The position numbers and the translations under genes are program-made. Positions 33,901 through 45,433 of a stretch of DNA of 64,000 bases are shown piece after piece. How positions within the stretch are numbered: position 1 is the stretch's first letter; each line of letters begins with the position of its first letter. A model generated the notes under the pieces. That model saw nothing but the letters and a program-made list of their open reading frames with translations. It searched no databases and was not told where the DNA came from. The stretch comes from Albifimbria verrucaria (lineage: Eukaryota; Ascomycota; Sordariomycetes; Hypocreales; Stachybotryaceae), in assembly GCA_020081605.1 (NCBI GenBank), contig JAHREC010000009.1, positions 2,294,001-2,358,000 of the forward strand. Reading direction: 5' to 3'.

Positions 33901-34235
33901 GAGTATATTATGTGAATTTACCTACGGGGGCTGGAGGCGAGACGGGGATTAAGCGTATTCACTACGTTGACTCTTGGAAGTGCCGTTGCGCAATCGCATA
34001 CCCTTAGTCAGTAGACACGATATGGCAGTTAGGGGTAGCCTAGGCAGCCCAGATGAGATGGAGTTTCTATTATGTCAAACTATTTAGCAAGAAACTATCA
34101 CCTATCCTGCAGCAGTGTTGTAAACAGACAAGTCAATGGTCCTCGAAGCCGTACACATAATTCAGTAACCTAAGAACATCCTAATATTGGCTGTGGCAAT
34201 ATTTCTGTCGGCATTCAGTGAATGTCCGACGCCTA
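30924..34235. other. AT-rich gene-poor island
   Basis: Three kilobases with no convincing gene. The 30924-31100 part is the hydrophobin promoter. An 86-codon frame at 33469-33729 (MPTAIANLSTDVFDLNF...) has no recognisable domain and is the only frame of any length. The rest has frequent stops on both strands. It may include decayed repeats, but I could not identify an element. Confidence 0.45.
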
Positions 34236-35313
34236 TCAGGCCGAGTTTATAGCCGGTGCAGTTCTTATCGCAGCCTCTTCTTCACTTATTGAAGGCTGAG
34301 AATGCCGTGGCGCGGACCAATCCGGTCGATATAGCTTGAGATCAGAGGTAGCATCTTGTTCGTTCTGCGAGTTCTTCTTGGCAACTGGGTGAATACTACC
34401 GCCTTTTCTCTCAATCACAGACTCGAGTCGGAAAGTGACTGTCTTGATATAATAGTCAATGACTCCAATGGAGGTCTCATCGCGGACCCAAGTCCTTCCA
34501 TGCCAGCTGCTTGTGCCGCTCCACCGACTTTCTTTGGTGGCATCGACGAAGAGAAGCGCGCCGTCAGCTCGCTCGAAATACCACTTTTCCGCCATCTGCT
34601 TTGCGATCTCTTGAACCTGGTTCTTCTTCCGTTCAACAGATTCCAACTCCACGTGGATCTCACGAACCGTAGCTGGCAGGCACTCAGATAGGGGCAAAAT
34701 CCAATTACCTTCAAAGCGTAGGGGCTCGTCCGTCTCCCAAAACCACCAATCGGTGTGGCGGATGGTTAGGGTCATGGCCCGGGGTAGCAGACGTTGAGAT
34801 CGAAATAGCGTAGCGAGGCTCCCTCCCTCAAGCTTATACATCTGAGCGAAGACTTTTAATGAATCAATCTCGACACTATGCTCAGGCGTGTCAGGGTGAC
34901 GACTCATCCAAAGAGCCTGCTCCCGCGCAATGGTGCTCAAGGTTCGGTAGTTGACACGGGAATATTGTCGGTATCCTGGAGGGGCACGATCAGGGCTCGA
35001 CAACCAGTGAATGCTTTCGCGAAGAATCAATGGCATAAACCAGCATTCCTGGTAGACAGCGCGACATGTTTGAAGCAATCGGGTGTCGCTCTTGGATGGG
35101 GCGAAATATGATGGCCTGGTGTAGCACGTCGAGGCGGCGTATTGCTTCTGCGGCAATGGATCGGGATAGTCAGTCAAGGCATATCGGAAAATTTCCAAGC
35201 GCAGCTCCGCAGGATTCGTGTGAACAAGGGGAAGAACTCTGTGGCTCAGCGGGTTTGGCTAATAGCTCTTCATGAAGAGTTTGTGAAGCTGGTGCTACCT
35301 GAGCACCCGACAT
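34236..35313 (-). CDS. Uncharacterised fungal protein (LEIFRYAL family)
   Basis: The main frame is 34236-35198. Reading upstream in that frame gives VHTNPAELRLEIFRYALTDY, so the gene starts earlier. The likely start is the ATG at 35313 (MSGAQVAPASQTLHEELLAK) with a frame break near 35230. The PAELRLEIFRYAL opening, followed by FAPSKSDTRLLQTCRAVYQE, is common to a large group of fungal proteins beginning with a degenerate F-box-like helix. The middle has ATLFRSQRLLPRAMTLTIRHTDWW. The C-terminal 60 residues are polar and probably disordered. I do not know a function. Total length is about 360 residues, and it stands alone in an AT-rich area. Confidence 0.6.
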
Positions 35314-36380
35314 GATGAAAACAATTGTTACTGCGACTAGAATGAAGAGCCAGAAGTGTAGATCCGACTCGATCGGAACACGAATATATTGAGGTTCTAT
35401 CATCCGTGTTGGCTGTCTCGTTACCTTAAGAGGTTAATGGCCGAGGTGGAGGATGCCAGGCAGCAGTGGCGGGGTGCAGGCATTCATTCTTGGATTACCG
35501 CAAATGCGATGAAAGCATGTGACCGCCAACAGTCAAGTCTTCTTTATGAGCCAGTTACTGGTTGGGTGGAAAGCAGAAGCGGTAACGGTCACAATCGTAT
35601 TGCTTCTCCACCAGCGATGGGATTAAGACTGTGACTAGGTCGTCGTCGAAACTTTTCCAACTTGTAGACAGAGCTTCTAATCTTCACCGGGCTAAGTAAT
35701 TTTGATCTTATGTATGAAATCCATAAGATATGGGCTGAGTGGAAACTGCACTTTGACAATTACAGGTTCAAAGAAATCTGGTGTGTTGCCCGTGTATGGA
35801 AGGATGTACAAATGGAGTTCTCATACCTACCCAGGTATTGTACTGTATGGTGCATCACCTCAGAAATCTATTTATCGCTCTAATGAAGCATAATAAGTCG
35901 ATTCTGCAAATATTTGTCCGAGAAGTCGCCAACACGTGAATCATTTCCCTTTGAGAGACAGGTGCTGCGGCCGGCTCAGTGACGTAGTTAATCCGCCCGA
36001 GTTTATTGCTACATTCCAGCGGGATTTCCCTCTTCAACAGTGAGATCAAACAACTCGACAAATCAACCACTACCTGCGACGATTACTTGCCTGAAAAGGA
36101 CAAACCGCCGTCTGCCTTAAAGTGGGATTATCCGCGGTCAAGCACATGGTCAATTGCACTAAGTTAAACGACAAACCCCATTCAGCTAAAGCTCCACTTC
36201 AAACCTCGGAAGATATTTCTGTCACAACCGCCTTTCAGCTACTGTACCACGGCTTACTTACATAGCCCAAGAGACGGTGCTGCAGTGATGAAGGCTGGGC
36301 ACTAGTTCGGTCTATGACTTGTTGTTTCCAACGGACATTCATCTATAGTTGCGCCGACCCTGTTGCCATGATCTGCCAAA
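35314..36380. other. Intergenic, orphan gene to MFS permease
   Basis: No supported gene. It contains the upstream regions of two divergent genes. Confidence 0.5.
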
Positions 36381-37973
36381 ATGAAGGAGAAAATTCATCA
36401 ATATCTCCACGCAACCTATCAACCGGGAGAGCGATGGCTGGTTCACAAGATTGACTTTTTATCCTCACCTTTTGCTGTTTGAGCTACTTTGTCAACTACG
36501 TACGTCGACTCCTATCAGTGCCGCCCCGAGAACAGAACTAACCGGAGCTCGCAGCTGGACCGTAGCAACCTCACTAATGCCTACGTCTCCGGCATGAGAG
36601 AGGAGTTGAACTTTGAGGGCGACCAATTAAACCAAATAGTGACTTGCTTTACCGTTGGGTGGGTTCAGCAGTAGTTGGTGACTGACACCATGCTAACAAA
36701 CTTCTCAGATACGTCCTTGGTCAAATTCCTTCTAATTTATCAATCCAATACATCAAACCTCGGATTTGGTTTCCGTCCATGATCTTGTTATGGGGTGCCT
36801 TAACAATGGTCACGGGCTCTGTTCACAACCCGCAGTCCATCATGGCAATTCGGTTCTTCCAAGGAATCTGCGAAGCCTCGACTTTCGTCGGAACTCATTA
36901 CATTCTTGGCTCGTGGTACACGGAACGTGAGCTCGGCAAACGAAGCGGCATCTTTACAGCTTCAGGTCTTGCCGGAACTATGATTGGTGGATTCATACAA
37001 ACAGGGATTCACTCCAGCATGGACAACCTCCATGGACTCAGCGGGTGGCGATGGCTATTCATCATTGATGGTGTGATTACCATCCCCGTGGCATTATACG
37101 GTTTCCTCTTGTTTCCAGATACCCCTTACACAACAACCGCTGTATATTTATCGGATGAAGACAAGGCTCTGGCAAGATCAAGAGTTCCTACACCTCCAGA
37201 GCAACATCCCTTTCGACTTGCCTTTCTCAAAAAGGTCCTCGTATCATGGCAATTCTGGGGCTTCACCATACTTTGGATTATTGCCGGCGAAACCGAATCC
37301 TTTAGCTCCAATGGGCTGCTGAACCTGTATATGAGAGATCACCCAACTCCACAGTATACCATCGCGCAACTAAACAACTACCCAACAGGTGTAGCTGCGG
37401 TTGGAATTGTGTCTACGCTGTTCTGGGCTACCTTGACAGACTTTCTTGGAGGAAGCGTTGGCTTGTGAGTTACTTTATAGGCGTTATCGGCATAACGACT
37501 GCAATCATTATCCTTGTAGCATCTAAGAATCCGACGTCGGAAACCTCAACAACTGTCACTTTCGCAGCATATTACCTGGCTGGAACTGTTTATGCCTGCC
37601 AGGCCACCTTCTTCGCCTGGTGCAACGACGCAATGCGCTTTGATGAGCCCGTATTCCGCGCCGTCGTATTGGCGGGCATGAACCTCGGCAGTAACGCCAT
37701 CAACGCTTGGTGGAGTTTGGTCTTTACGGTGCATCAATGGCGCCATGGTTTACTGTGAGTTACGAACGGAGTCTTGTCTGCTGTCATGATTATCGTTGCT
37801 GACATGCTAGCTGGCAGCGCGGTATGTGGGCCATGATTGCGAGCTGCATTGCTTTGATGGTGTGGACTGTATGGTTGACCTATCGAGTCAATAAGCACAA
37901 CAAAGAAAGAGAGTCGACAAAGCCACGGGGTTTGCAGCACGAAGAGGATGGCCACAATCAGAACTTGGGGTAG
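36381..37973 (+). CDS. MFS permease, anion:cation symporter family (Fen2/Liz1/Dal5-like)
   Basis: A plasma-membrane proton symporter of the fungal family that includes pantothenate (Fen2/Liz1) and allantoate (Dal5) carriers. It opens with KIDFFILTFCCLSYFVNYLD, then RSNLTNAYVSGMREELNF and GYVLGQIPSNLSIQYIKPR, all family hallmarks. LGSWYTERELGKRSGIFTAS and GWRWLFIIDGVITIPVALYG match the mid-region. About 12 hydrophobic segments are seen. Introns: 36500-36554, 36659-36708 and one beginning near 37755 and ending near 37817. The frame breaks near 36456 (T5, needs T6), 37453 (AA, needs AAA, restoring LGGKRWLVSYF) and 37723 (TTT, needs TTTT, restoring VFYGASMAPWF). The ATG at 36381 gives MKEKIHQYLHATYQPGERW. 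The substrate is not determined. Confidence 0.88.
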
Positions 37974-38308
37974 GTCGAGGATCTATATGCACTTTCGCAG
38001 TCCAGTATTGGTGAAGAAATTAAAAATACAATTAATTATGAAGCCTACGGGCAAGGCTGGCTACTGCCACGCCTTGTATGCACTGCGCGCCGAGAGCTCG
38101 CACAAGATGTTCTCACTCTACACGGCAGGGTGGAAGCTGCCAGTCCTCTACGGTAGAAGAGAACAACAATATCACAGGGCTCGGCGCTGGACAAGTCTGG
38201 CGACCGTGTTAGACACGGTTTTATCCAGCCGAAACCAGCACCGGAGACCATCATGACGGTATGTTCTCTGGTTAGACGTCCCCATGCGTGATCCTGCCGC
38301 TTAGAGGA

Positions 38309-38600
38309 CTGGGCGGGAGGAGGGCGGATTTACTGAGTACGAGCGTACCACGGCGTTGGGAAGGAGCAACGGTCACTCGACTACATTAGGCGTTCAAGCA
38401 TGGCCGAGCTAATCCATGATATCGTAGACGCAACTCCAGCCGTGACTAGGTCGATACCGGGGAAAGAGAACCTGTCATTGACCAACCTTAAACCTCCGCC
38501 TATTGCCACAGAAGACTGTCGCATATGGGGGTCTATCTGGACGTGCCTCGTAATCACTCTGAGCCGGTCGGATTATACGTTGGCTCTTCTACCAGTGTAG
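38309..38600 (+). pseudogene. Family B copy 1 (decayed fragment)
   Basis: This frame aligns with the conserved core of the unrecognised family B. MAELIHDIVDATPAVTRSIP and GKENLSLTNL correspond to ATLVHDLLEGVPSIAKSVLG and GKADLTLRDL in the copy at 51985-52627. Upstream, DWAGGGRIY and LDYIRRSS fit the preceding core. An in-frame TGA near 38334 and the lack of the N-terminal half suggest decay, although an indel error could contribute. It lies just downstream of the MFS permease and points the same way. Confidence 0.55.
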
Positions 38601-40266
38601 CAGACCATGACGGGTTGGGTGGCAGAAATCGCACGCACAAAGCCAAAGGAAGGCAGCCCGTCCAACAGTTGAGGGCTACAGAGAAGTCATGCGAATAGTT
38701 GCTTGCTGGACGGAATCACCGATCGGTCATCTACTGTATTCACCTCCCTGGCGGAGTGGCACCCCGATCATGCAATTTGACGGCAACGATGGCGACATCG
38801 GAAAGGGATAAGGCCCTGCTAAGTGTTGGTTACAAGACCAAGTATGTACGGATCACAAGGCACAATTATTTCTCCAAAACGGTGTACTGTAAAAACCAAG
38901 CGTAAAACTGTAGCGCCCATATGTGCCTGTTGATTCATTTCGAATCACGCATGGGATGAAGAGATTGCTGCAGTGACAGGCACCAGCAAAACCTCTTGGC
39001 TGCAGCAAGTGGCGTCTCTGCCCCGGGTTCCTTTGTTGCCCCTCATATCGTGCCCAATCAAAGCACTCAATCGCGGCTCATTTGCAGGTGGCTTACATTT
39101 CGGGGACTTCTTGTTGGAGAGTCATTGTCGTCTTGTCCCGCGTGATCGATGTTCTAGACATGCTTGAATGGCGGCTCAGGCTAACCCGGCTTAGTTGGAT
39201 GCGTCTAGGTGCATACATAGAAGGGGACTGATGCAATTAGTTGAAGCTCCCTGTTATGCTTAAAGGTGCTGGAGATTACAGTACAGTGCTGTGACTGGGA
39301 GGAAGGATATGGCTGACGGTGGTCCAACCGCCTCGATTGTCTCTGGTATTTTGTTCTTGGATGTTTGTTAGACTTATGTTGGGTATATATTCCAACCAAA
39401 TTATGTATTATTTTGCCATATTTTTATTAGGTCCATGTTCCAACCAAATCCTTATTTTGTTAGATTTATGTCAGGTACATATTCCAACCCAATTACAATT
39501 TTTGTAGATTTATGTCAGGTACTTGTTCTACATAAATTCTCGGGCGCGCGTACTGCGTTCTCACGATCCTCTCACACGTTCCCAGTAAGTTAGTTACTTG
39601 TCGGATATGACCAAAGCCAAATGGCTTGACTAGGATCTGCTCCACAACATGGCCGGTTGAGATAAGCTCGTGCATGGTTATTAGCGAAACACAACGGTTC
39701 GGGCACTGCGCCACCCACTCACTAACCATCAATTGATCTCGGCATCACCGGCGTGTGGCTCGCTCACTATCACCATCCATGTCGCTTCGCAGGTGCTCCA
39801 TCGTCAGTCCCGAGGAGGTTGGTTCACCATGGGCAGATAACTTGCCATTGCTGCTGCGGTGTCGCCACCTCAATGCAGGTATTGCAGGCTGAGCAGAACA
39901 ACGCCCAGCATTCTTGGGACGAAATCGCATGAGCCGGGACCCAATGAAGTCGTGGTAAAGTCGCCGTTCTTCCCCGCAAGCATGCATGTGCTTAACGACC
40001 TGCCGTTTCCGCTACGACTCCCGGGCTACATGCAATCTAGAGCTGGCCCGAGAACATGCTCAAGACTTCAGCCGAGCTCGTTCACCATAGCCAGGATTCC
40101 ATGGCGTTTCCAATATTGACTGCAGGTTGCTTCCATGGGACGAGCTCACCGCAGCTTATAAGCCATGGCTTTCCCCGCGGCCTTGGCTCGGCGGCACGCC
40201 TGACTGCTCCTCCATCAGCCCGTCACTCTCTCTCTTGCGATTGCCAGATTATACAATTGAGCCAGG
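38601..40266. other. Intergenic with degenerate tandem repeat
   Basis: No supported gene. An AT-rich degenerate tandem repeat lies at about 39363-39530. The right end (40080-40266) is the promoter of the aminopeptidase gene. Confidence 0.5.
39363..39530. repeat. Degenerate AT-rich tandem repeat, about four units
   Basis: Units built around TTAG(A/G)(T/C)TTATGT, GGTA(C/T)ATATTCCAACC and AATT recur about every 32-50 bases, with C/T and G/A differences among units. The function is unknown. Confidence 0.65.
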
Positions 40267-41843
40267 ATGAAGCTGAACAGCTTGCTCTATCCCAGCCTGT
40301 TGGCTTCCAACGCCGTTGCCGAGTCGCTTACTGCTGATAAAATCGAGGCCGACATTCAAACTGACAAGTAAGTCCCCTGCTCAATTCAGTTGGTCTAAAG
40401 AACTATAGTCTGACCATAGTAGACTTCAGAATGTCCTTTGGAACCTGAACAAGATTGGTCGTGATCACGGCAACCGTGCCTTTGGCTTCCCTGGCTACAA
40501 TGCCTCTCTTGACTTCATCCTCGAGCGTGTTCAAACCCGCTTTGCCAAGCACTTTGATACGACCGTTCAGCCCTTCACCACACTCTTTGCCACTACCAAC
40601 CACATCTCTTTGACGGGCCCCGATGGAAAGAGTGTTCGAGTGGATACTCTCCAGTACAACAACCCGACACCCGACCCAGTTGCTGGAGTGACTGGTACTC
40701 TTGTTGCCTTGCCAATTGACGATGTTCGTGGTTCTGCCTGCTTCGCGGACCAGTGGGAAGGGGTCGATGTAACGGGCAAGATTGCTCTCATCAAGCGAGG
40801 AATCTGCCCCATCGCGGATAAGCTGAGATTTGCCAAGGCCCGTGGGGCTATAGGTGCTGTGCTCATTCATGGCACTCCGGGAGACTTTATCACGCAAGCC
40901 ACCCTCAGTGGAGAGAACTACGGCACTCTCGCACCCGTTGGTGTCGTCACCTACGAACAGGGCTACGCTTGGCGAGAGCGAGTTGTTGCTGGCGAGTCTC
41001 TGACCGTCACCCTCGTTGTCGATGCCGTGGCCGAACAGCGGGAAAGCTGGAACATCATCTCCGAGACTAAGGAGGGGACCCGAACAGCGTCATCTTCCTC
41101 GGTGCCCATCTTGACTCCGTCCAAGCCGGACCCGGTGTCAACGACGACGGTAGCGGCTCCGCTGCTCTGCTCGAGATTGCTGGAGCCATCAAGAAGTACA
41201 AGGGCTTCAAGAACAAGGTCCGCTTCGCCTGGTGGGGGCCGAAGAGAGTGGTCTGATCGGCTCGCTTTACTATACTTCACAATTGAGCGAGGCTGAAGCC
41301 GACAAGATAAAGTTCTACTGGAATTACGATATGATAGGATCAATAAAACCGTATTACGGTGTCTACTCGGACACTGAGGCGCACCAGGTCGGTGGCCAGC
41401 TTCTTGTGGACTACCTCAGCGAGAAGGGTTACCCAGCTGAGTACATGTAAGAAAGACCTAAACCACCTCTTTGATAAGACCCACACTAACCTGAACTTAG
41501 TCCCTTTGGAACGTCGTCCGACTACGTTGGCTTCTTGGAGCTCGGCATCCCATCTTCTGGCATATTCACCGGCGCTGGAGCTCCTGAGGATCCTTGTTAC
41601 CACCTGCTGTGTGACAACTTAACCAACATAAATTGGTCGGCAATTACTGCAAACACGAAGGCTGCTGCCCGGGCGTTGGCCGAGTTTGCCCTGGACGCGA
41701 GTGCGATCCCGCCCCGTGAGAAGTCGAGCGTCAACCCCAAGAGCAAGCGCGGGGCTGCCCGTGACTTGAGACGTCTGGCTGCTCTGAAAGCAGGACTTGA
41801 GAAGACTCACTCTTGCAGCGGAGATGCTCATAATGATGTATAA
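40267..41843 (+). CDS. Aminopeptidase Y-like M28 metallopeptidase with PA domain
   Basis: A zinc aminopeptidase of family M28, either vacuolar (aminopeptidase Y) or secreted (Lap2-like). Signal peptide MKLNSLLYPSLLASNAVA precedes a pro-region. The PA domain shows GKIALIKRGICPIADKLRFA and GAIGAVLIHG. The catalytic domain shows LGAHLDSV (His and Asp ligands), GVNDDGSGSAALLE (bridging Asp), WGAEESGL (Glu base and Glu ligand), NYDMIGS (Asp) and CYHLLCDN (His ligand). Introns are 40368-40422 and 41447-41500. The frame breaks at 41074-41077 (G4, needs G5) and 41234-41238 (G5, needs G6), both inside the catalytic domain. Corrected length is about 490 residues. The C-terminal basic tail (SKRGAARDLRR) is unusual for this family. 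Confidence 0.92.
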
Positions 41844-42541
41844 TTGAAACGTATACTTGCCTAGGCGTATGGGAGATGGTGGGAGGTGGGGAACTGGGGG
41901 CAGCATATAAACCACTTATATACTTACTCAACGAACATGAGGTACATTTACGTCCCAGATAATGTCGTAGTATAAGATTAAGAAACAAATAGTGACGATT
42001 AGGACAGTGAAATTGAGGAGTTCGAACTTGAAGATGTTGTGCGGCGAGGGAAGCACTTTGCATCCCTTCTCCGCCCCGAGCGACATGACACCGTATATGG
42101 CCAATAACCTGCCATGTAGAACAATTGAGCTACAAAATTATGGGCTAATTATATTTTTAAAGTACTAGGCCTATGGACAGACCATGAACGACCAGGAACA
42201 AGGGAATTGATGACCAGGGCTATAGCACGATAATCGCTGGTTCTGTCAAAGTTATTCCATGAGTAGAGACTCTACCACATGGTTCTGGAAGGCATGCAAA
42301 CATTCACTCATGCTATAATTCAATAAGCCACTAGAATCTGCGGAGTTACGGTCCCAATATCCTGACATGCGAGGAGAAGGATGCGACACAAGTGACATAA
42401 TCCCAGCCGCCGAACAGCTCACTGCTGTTGAGAAGGTACACCTTTTGCAGATCGTCGGCGCGTATGATGATTGCAAACCGCTCATATAAGAGGATTTCCT
42501 CGTCGAGTAGGGCCTTCCTTTTCATAGGAAGCTCCTTTATG
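41844..42541. other. Intergenic, aminopeptidase to family A copy 1
   Basis: AT-rich spacer with no supported gene. Short frames have no domain similarity. Confidence 0.5.
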
Positions 42542-43213
42542 TTACGCTCTAGCCTTCCTAACGCCTTGACGGTGGGAACTGTATGGTTGACCTATCGAGC
42601 CAATAAACACAACATGCTTAACAACCCGTGTCCATAAAAAGCGGTCACAACACCAGTCAATGTACGCATTCTCCCCGCCTTTCCAGTCCCAGCGGATATG
42701 TGCCTCTCTACAGTTGAGAGTCGGCGAGAGGTAGACAGGCGCAGCACGGCGGCGGTACTCACTAATAGGTGTCAGAACCCGGTTGGGTGTTGTGTCGACT
42801 AGGCTGCCATTCATCCGCCTTCTCTTTGGTACGGCGCTGCGCGGTGGAGGCAGGTGCCTAGCCAGTGTACCAACGGGTATTATGGACTGGGCAGCAGTGT
42901 GCTGAGAAATTACGAGACAGGCCCGCATCCCATGTCGTGTGGTCCAGCCTCTGGCGAAAACGAGACCGAATACTCGCCCAACAAACTCATCGGTGAGGTT
43001 GTCCGTGTCTGTGTAGCCGGGGTATAGCTGGCTGAATGCGCGAATGGGGACTTGGAGCATGTTGCGTTCCAAGTCGATTAATTGGTCGGGAACGGATATG
43101 ACACGATGGTTCGTCCCAGAAGCCGGTGTCCTGGAGGCGACCTGTGTTGGTCGGTTGAGGAAGGACATGGCCCTTCCCTGACTAGACGTGGGAGGGGTGA
43201 GTTGTTGCGACAT
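42542..43213 (-). CDS. Family A copy 1 (unrecognised protein)
   Basis: One of five copies of an unrecognised family in this window. The start at 43213 gives MSQQLTPPTSSQGRAMSFL, a Ser/Thr/Pro-rich lead. The family helical module follows: QLIDLERNMLQVPIRAFSQL, then FVGRVFGLVFARGWTTRHG with the F-x-x-G-W motif, then IIPVGTLARH. The beta-rich module is APVYLSPTLN then AHIRWDWKGG, matching the W-x-W of the other copies. The normal helical tail is missing: after WKGG the frame runs into the antisense of an MFS-permease relic (42571-42612) and stops at 42542. The copy is therefore truncated at its 3' end. There is no intron at the family intron position. The function is unknown. Confidence 0.6.
   Translation of the reverse strand: MSQQLTPPTSSQGRAMSFLNRPTQVASRTPASGTNHRVISVPDQLIDLERNMLQVPIRAFSQLYPGYTDTDNLTDEFVGRVFGLVFARGWTTRHGMRACLVISQHTAAQSIIPVGTLARHLPPPRSAVPKRRRMNGSLVDTTPNRVLTPISEYRRRAAPVYLSPTLNCREAHIRWDWKGGENAYIDWCCDRFLWTRVVKHVVFIGSIGQPYSSHRQGVRKARA
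42571..42612 (+). pseudogene. Relic of the 3' end of the MFS permease gene
   Basis: About 40 bases nearly match 37864-37904 in the last exon of the MFS permease (WTVWLTYRVNKHN), in the same orientation. Three differences in the stretch are transitions (G to A, T to C, G to A). It lies at the 3' end of family A copy 1, on the opposite strand. It indicates a local duplication, but no longer copy is seen. Confidence 0.7.
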
Positions 43214-43429
43214 CTTCACGCTGGTGGATGAGCAGGGTTTCTGGAATAGAGAAATGTTGCTGAATGACCGATGTCTAGGATTGTGAAAGCAAAAACGGTC
43301 AGAGGAATGAACATCACGGTGCATCGCGAGGTGGCGAGTAGTGAGTGGTTTATAACATGATGGTGGCATCTCATACTCGCTATGCATATGTCATGATACC
43401 AGAGGGGACATTGTAGACTATTTCCGGCC

Positions 43430-43860
43430 GAGGCGGGCACAATGTCGAGCTCATTCTCGTCCGCCCTGTCTGAGATGCGTCTGCAACTCATGTCCCCTTG
43501 TGTCATGTCCATCGTCTGTTCATCGGCCCAATACTCCAAATACTTGACCAGTTCGGTAACCCTGCGACAGAACCACTCTACGTGACAGGGAATAATCTGG
43601 ATGGACCATTGACCATGCATGGTGTCATATCTCTGGGGAGGGATATGCAGGTTGCTCTGCCTCTACGAACGCGGTCTTCAACGTCGTCCTTGTCGATATC
43701 ATTGACCGACTCGCCGTCGTCCGTTGTCTCACACCCCGAGAGCATGGTGTTGGCTGCACACTCCTGCTCGTCGGGTGTTGGGGAGCAGGACGAATGGGCT
43801 CGCTGGTTGCTCGTCGCTGGGTTCAGACGCCCTGACTGCCTTTACAAATGGCAAAATTGT
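43430..43860 (-). pseudogene. Family B copy 2 (partial, frame broken)
   Basis: On the minus strand an acidic disordered segment (SGCETTDDGESVNDIDKDDV) is followed by ISLPRDMT, then after a stop by WFCRRVTELVKYLEYWADEQ, which aligns with RFCLRAATIIEYLKNWADEQ of family B copy 4. The downstream half of the core is lost. It lies between family B copy 3 and family A copy 1, on the same strand. It may be a decayed gene, or a gene broken by sequence errors plus truncation. Confidence 0.5.
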
Positions 43861-43950
43861 CTGGTTGGGCTGAGTGTCATGAAGCGCTTTGACCCCAGAC
43901 GCGTCCAACTCCCTCTACCGTGAGGTACTCTGATGGGCTACATAGCGTGG

Positions 43951-44526
43951 TTAGATATGTGAGTGGTTCGTACATTGCCCTCCCCATACACGGAGACATG
44001 CCGGCGGGACAAGCAGGCTAACAAGCTCATGAAATGTCAAGTCTTCCTTTCCGAGAACGGACTTGGAGACCATCGGGATGCCATCTAAAACGTCATGGAT
44101 GAGTGTCGCCGTGCTTGGTGTCTGTATATACTTGAGTGACGAACCAGCCATTTGTCGGTCTGTCCATCTTGCCCCACCGTAGAATCGTAGGTCTTGTTCG
44201 TCCGTCCAGCTCTTCATATACTCGATCATCCCAGCAACACAGAGGCAGAATCGGTATTCTTTGGCTGATATGTGATGCAAGGTAGGAGTTAGGGAGGTAT
44301 CTTGGCCTTGCTGGCCTGGGAAGCGCAACGCCGACCGAGACCCGGGCCGCCGTGACTTCGGATCGACGGGTCGACGAACCTTACGTGTGGTGTTGCGTAC
44401 GCTGGCGTGAGTTGGATGTGGCTCGTATGACTGGGCCTTCCCTTGGTACCTCTGCAATGTTGGGCATACACAGAACGGCGGAGAAGGAGACGTCCTGGGA
44501 AATCCTTTGCAGCTCAATTTGGTCAT
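43951..44526 (-). CDS. Family B copy 3 (unrecognised protein)
   Basis: An open frame of 191 codons. The C-terminal 105 residues are the family B core: YRFCLCVAGMIEYMKSWTDE, QDLRFYGGARWTDRQMAGSS, TATLIHDVLDGIP, VSKSVLGKEDLTFHEL and a final LRVWGG. These align over their whole length with copy 4 at 51985-52627. The N-terminal 85 residues are basic and Ser/Arg/Pro-rich rather than acidic as in copies 2 and 4, so the true start may lie elsewhere, possibly behind an intron. No known domain is visible. It is upstream of, and on the same strand as, family B copy 2 and family A copy 1. Confidence 0.6.
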   Translation of the reverse strand: MTKLSCKGFPRTSPSPPFCVCPTLQRYQGKAQSYEPHPTHASVRNTTRKVRRPVDPKSRRPGSRSALRFPGQQGQDTSLTPTLHHISAKEYRFCLCVAGMIEYMKSWTDEQDLRFYGGARWTDRQMAGSSLKYIQTPSTATLIHDVLDGIPMVSKSVLGKEDLTFHELVSLLVPPACLRVWGGQCTNHSHI

Positions 44527-45433
44527 ACGACCTGTAGCTGGTGAGGCTGGCGACGCCGTAGAAATCTTTCCCGCTCCCCCAGACTGTCGATCGGTCGGTG
44601 TGTCGGTGTGTCGGTGTGTTATTGTGGAGGCTCGTCAACAGTGGCATCGGACCTTTGCTTGCAAGTGTGTCGCGTATCTTCGTTGCCGGCCCGGTCGCGA
44701 CGTGACAGCTGGCGAGGCAGCTCATACTTACGCACGCCGCAGCTATTGTCAATCTTAAGAAGCCGTGAACCGGGGTCGAGCCGCGAGATTACTCGGGGAA
44801 ACACGGGACGCATTACGTTTACCGGGCTTCTTTAGTAGTTGTTGCATGTTTCTAGGTTCGGTATTGGCATATTCAGCTGCGATATCGGTGGTCTGTAGTT
44901 AGCTGGATATATAGGCATTTCACATTGATCAGACCCTCGTGAGTACAATGTCTGTAACTTCTTATGACGGGCTTGACAGCAAGTGGTGGTACAAGAATCA
45001 TCACTGGTTCCCACCTGTACTGAACTGAACGAACTTATCACCTGATTCACTAATGCGGTTTCCGTCGACGATAGCTACGAGATCTAATTGCTCTCCTTTG
45101 AATTGGTAAAGGTCAAGACAGCAGAGTATCGGATATGGATGAGCTGCTGAGTGATCAATTTACTTCTACAATCGAACGTTTTCGTCTCCTTTAACAGCTT
45201 GGCACGTGCTTCTACGTTACAAAGGAGTTCCAATTGCCCCAAGGCTAGAGCAAGGATAGCTGAGGTTGTAAGGACAAAGAAATGGGTTTATTATGGAATA
45301 TTAGATAGCTAGAGTAGGTAGTGTAGGTAGTGTACTGTAGGTAGGTACCGGTACTGTGCTGCACAGGTAATATACCTTAGTTGCCCACCTACAGCTTGTT
45401 GCCGTCCCAGCTGTGGTCTACGTAGGTCCCCAT
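44527..45433. other. Intergenic with short GT-rich repeats
   Basis: No supported gene. It contains three tandem GTCGGTGT units at about 44594-44620 and GTAGGTA/GTGTAGGTA repeats with a GGTACCGGTACC-like palindrome at about 45313-45353. The latter type is common in ascomycete promoters and UTRs. Confidence 0.5.

Noticed and set aside
39363..39530. CRISPR-like array
   Set aside because: The genome is eukaryotic, the units are degenerate and there are no regular unique spacers.
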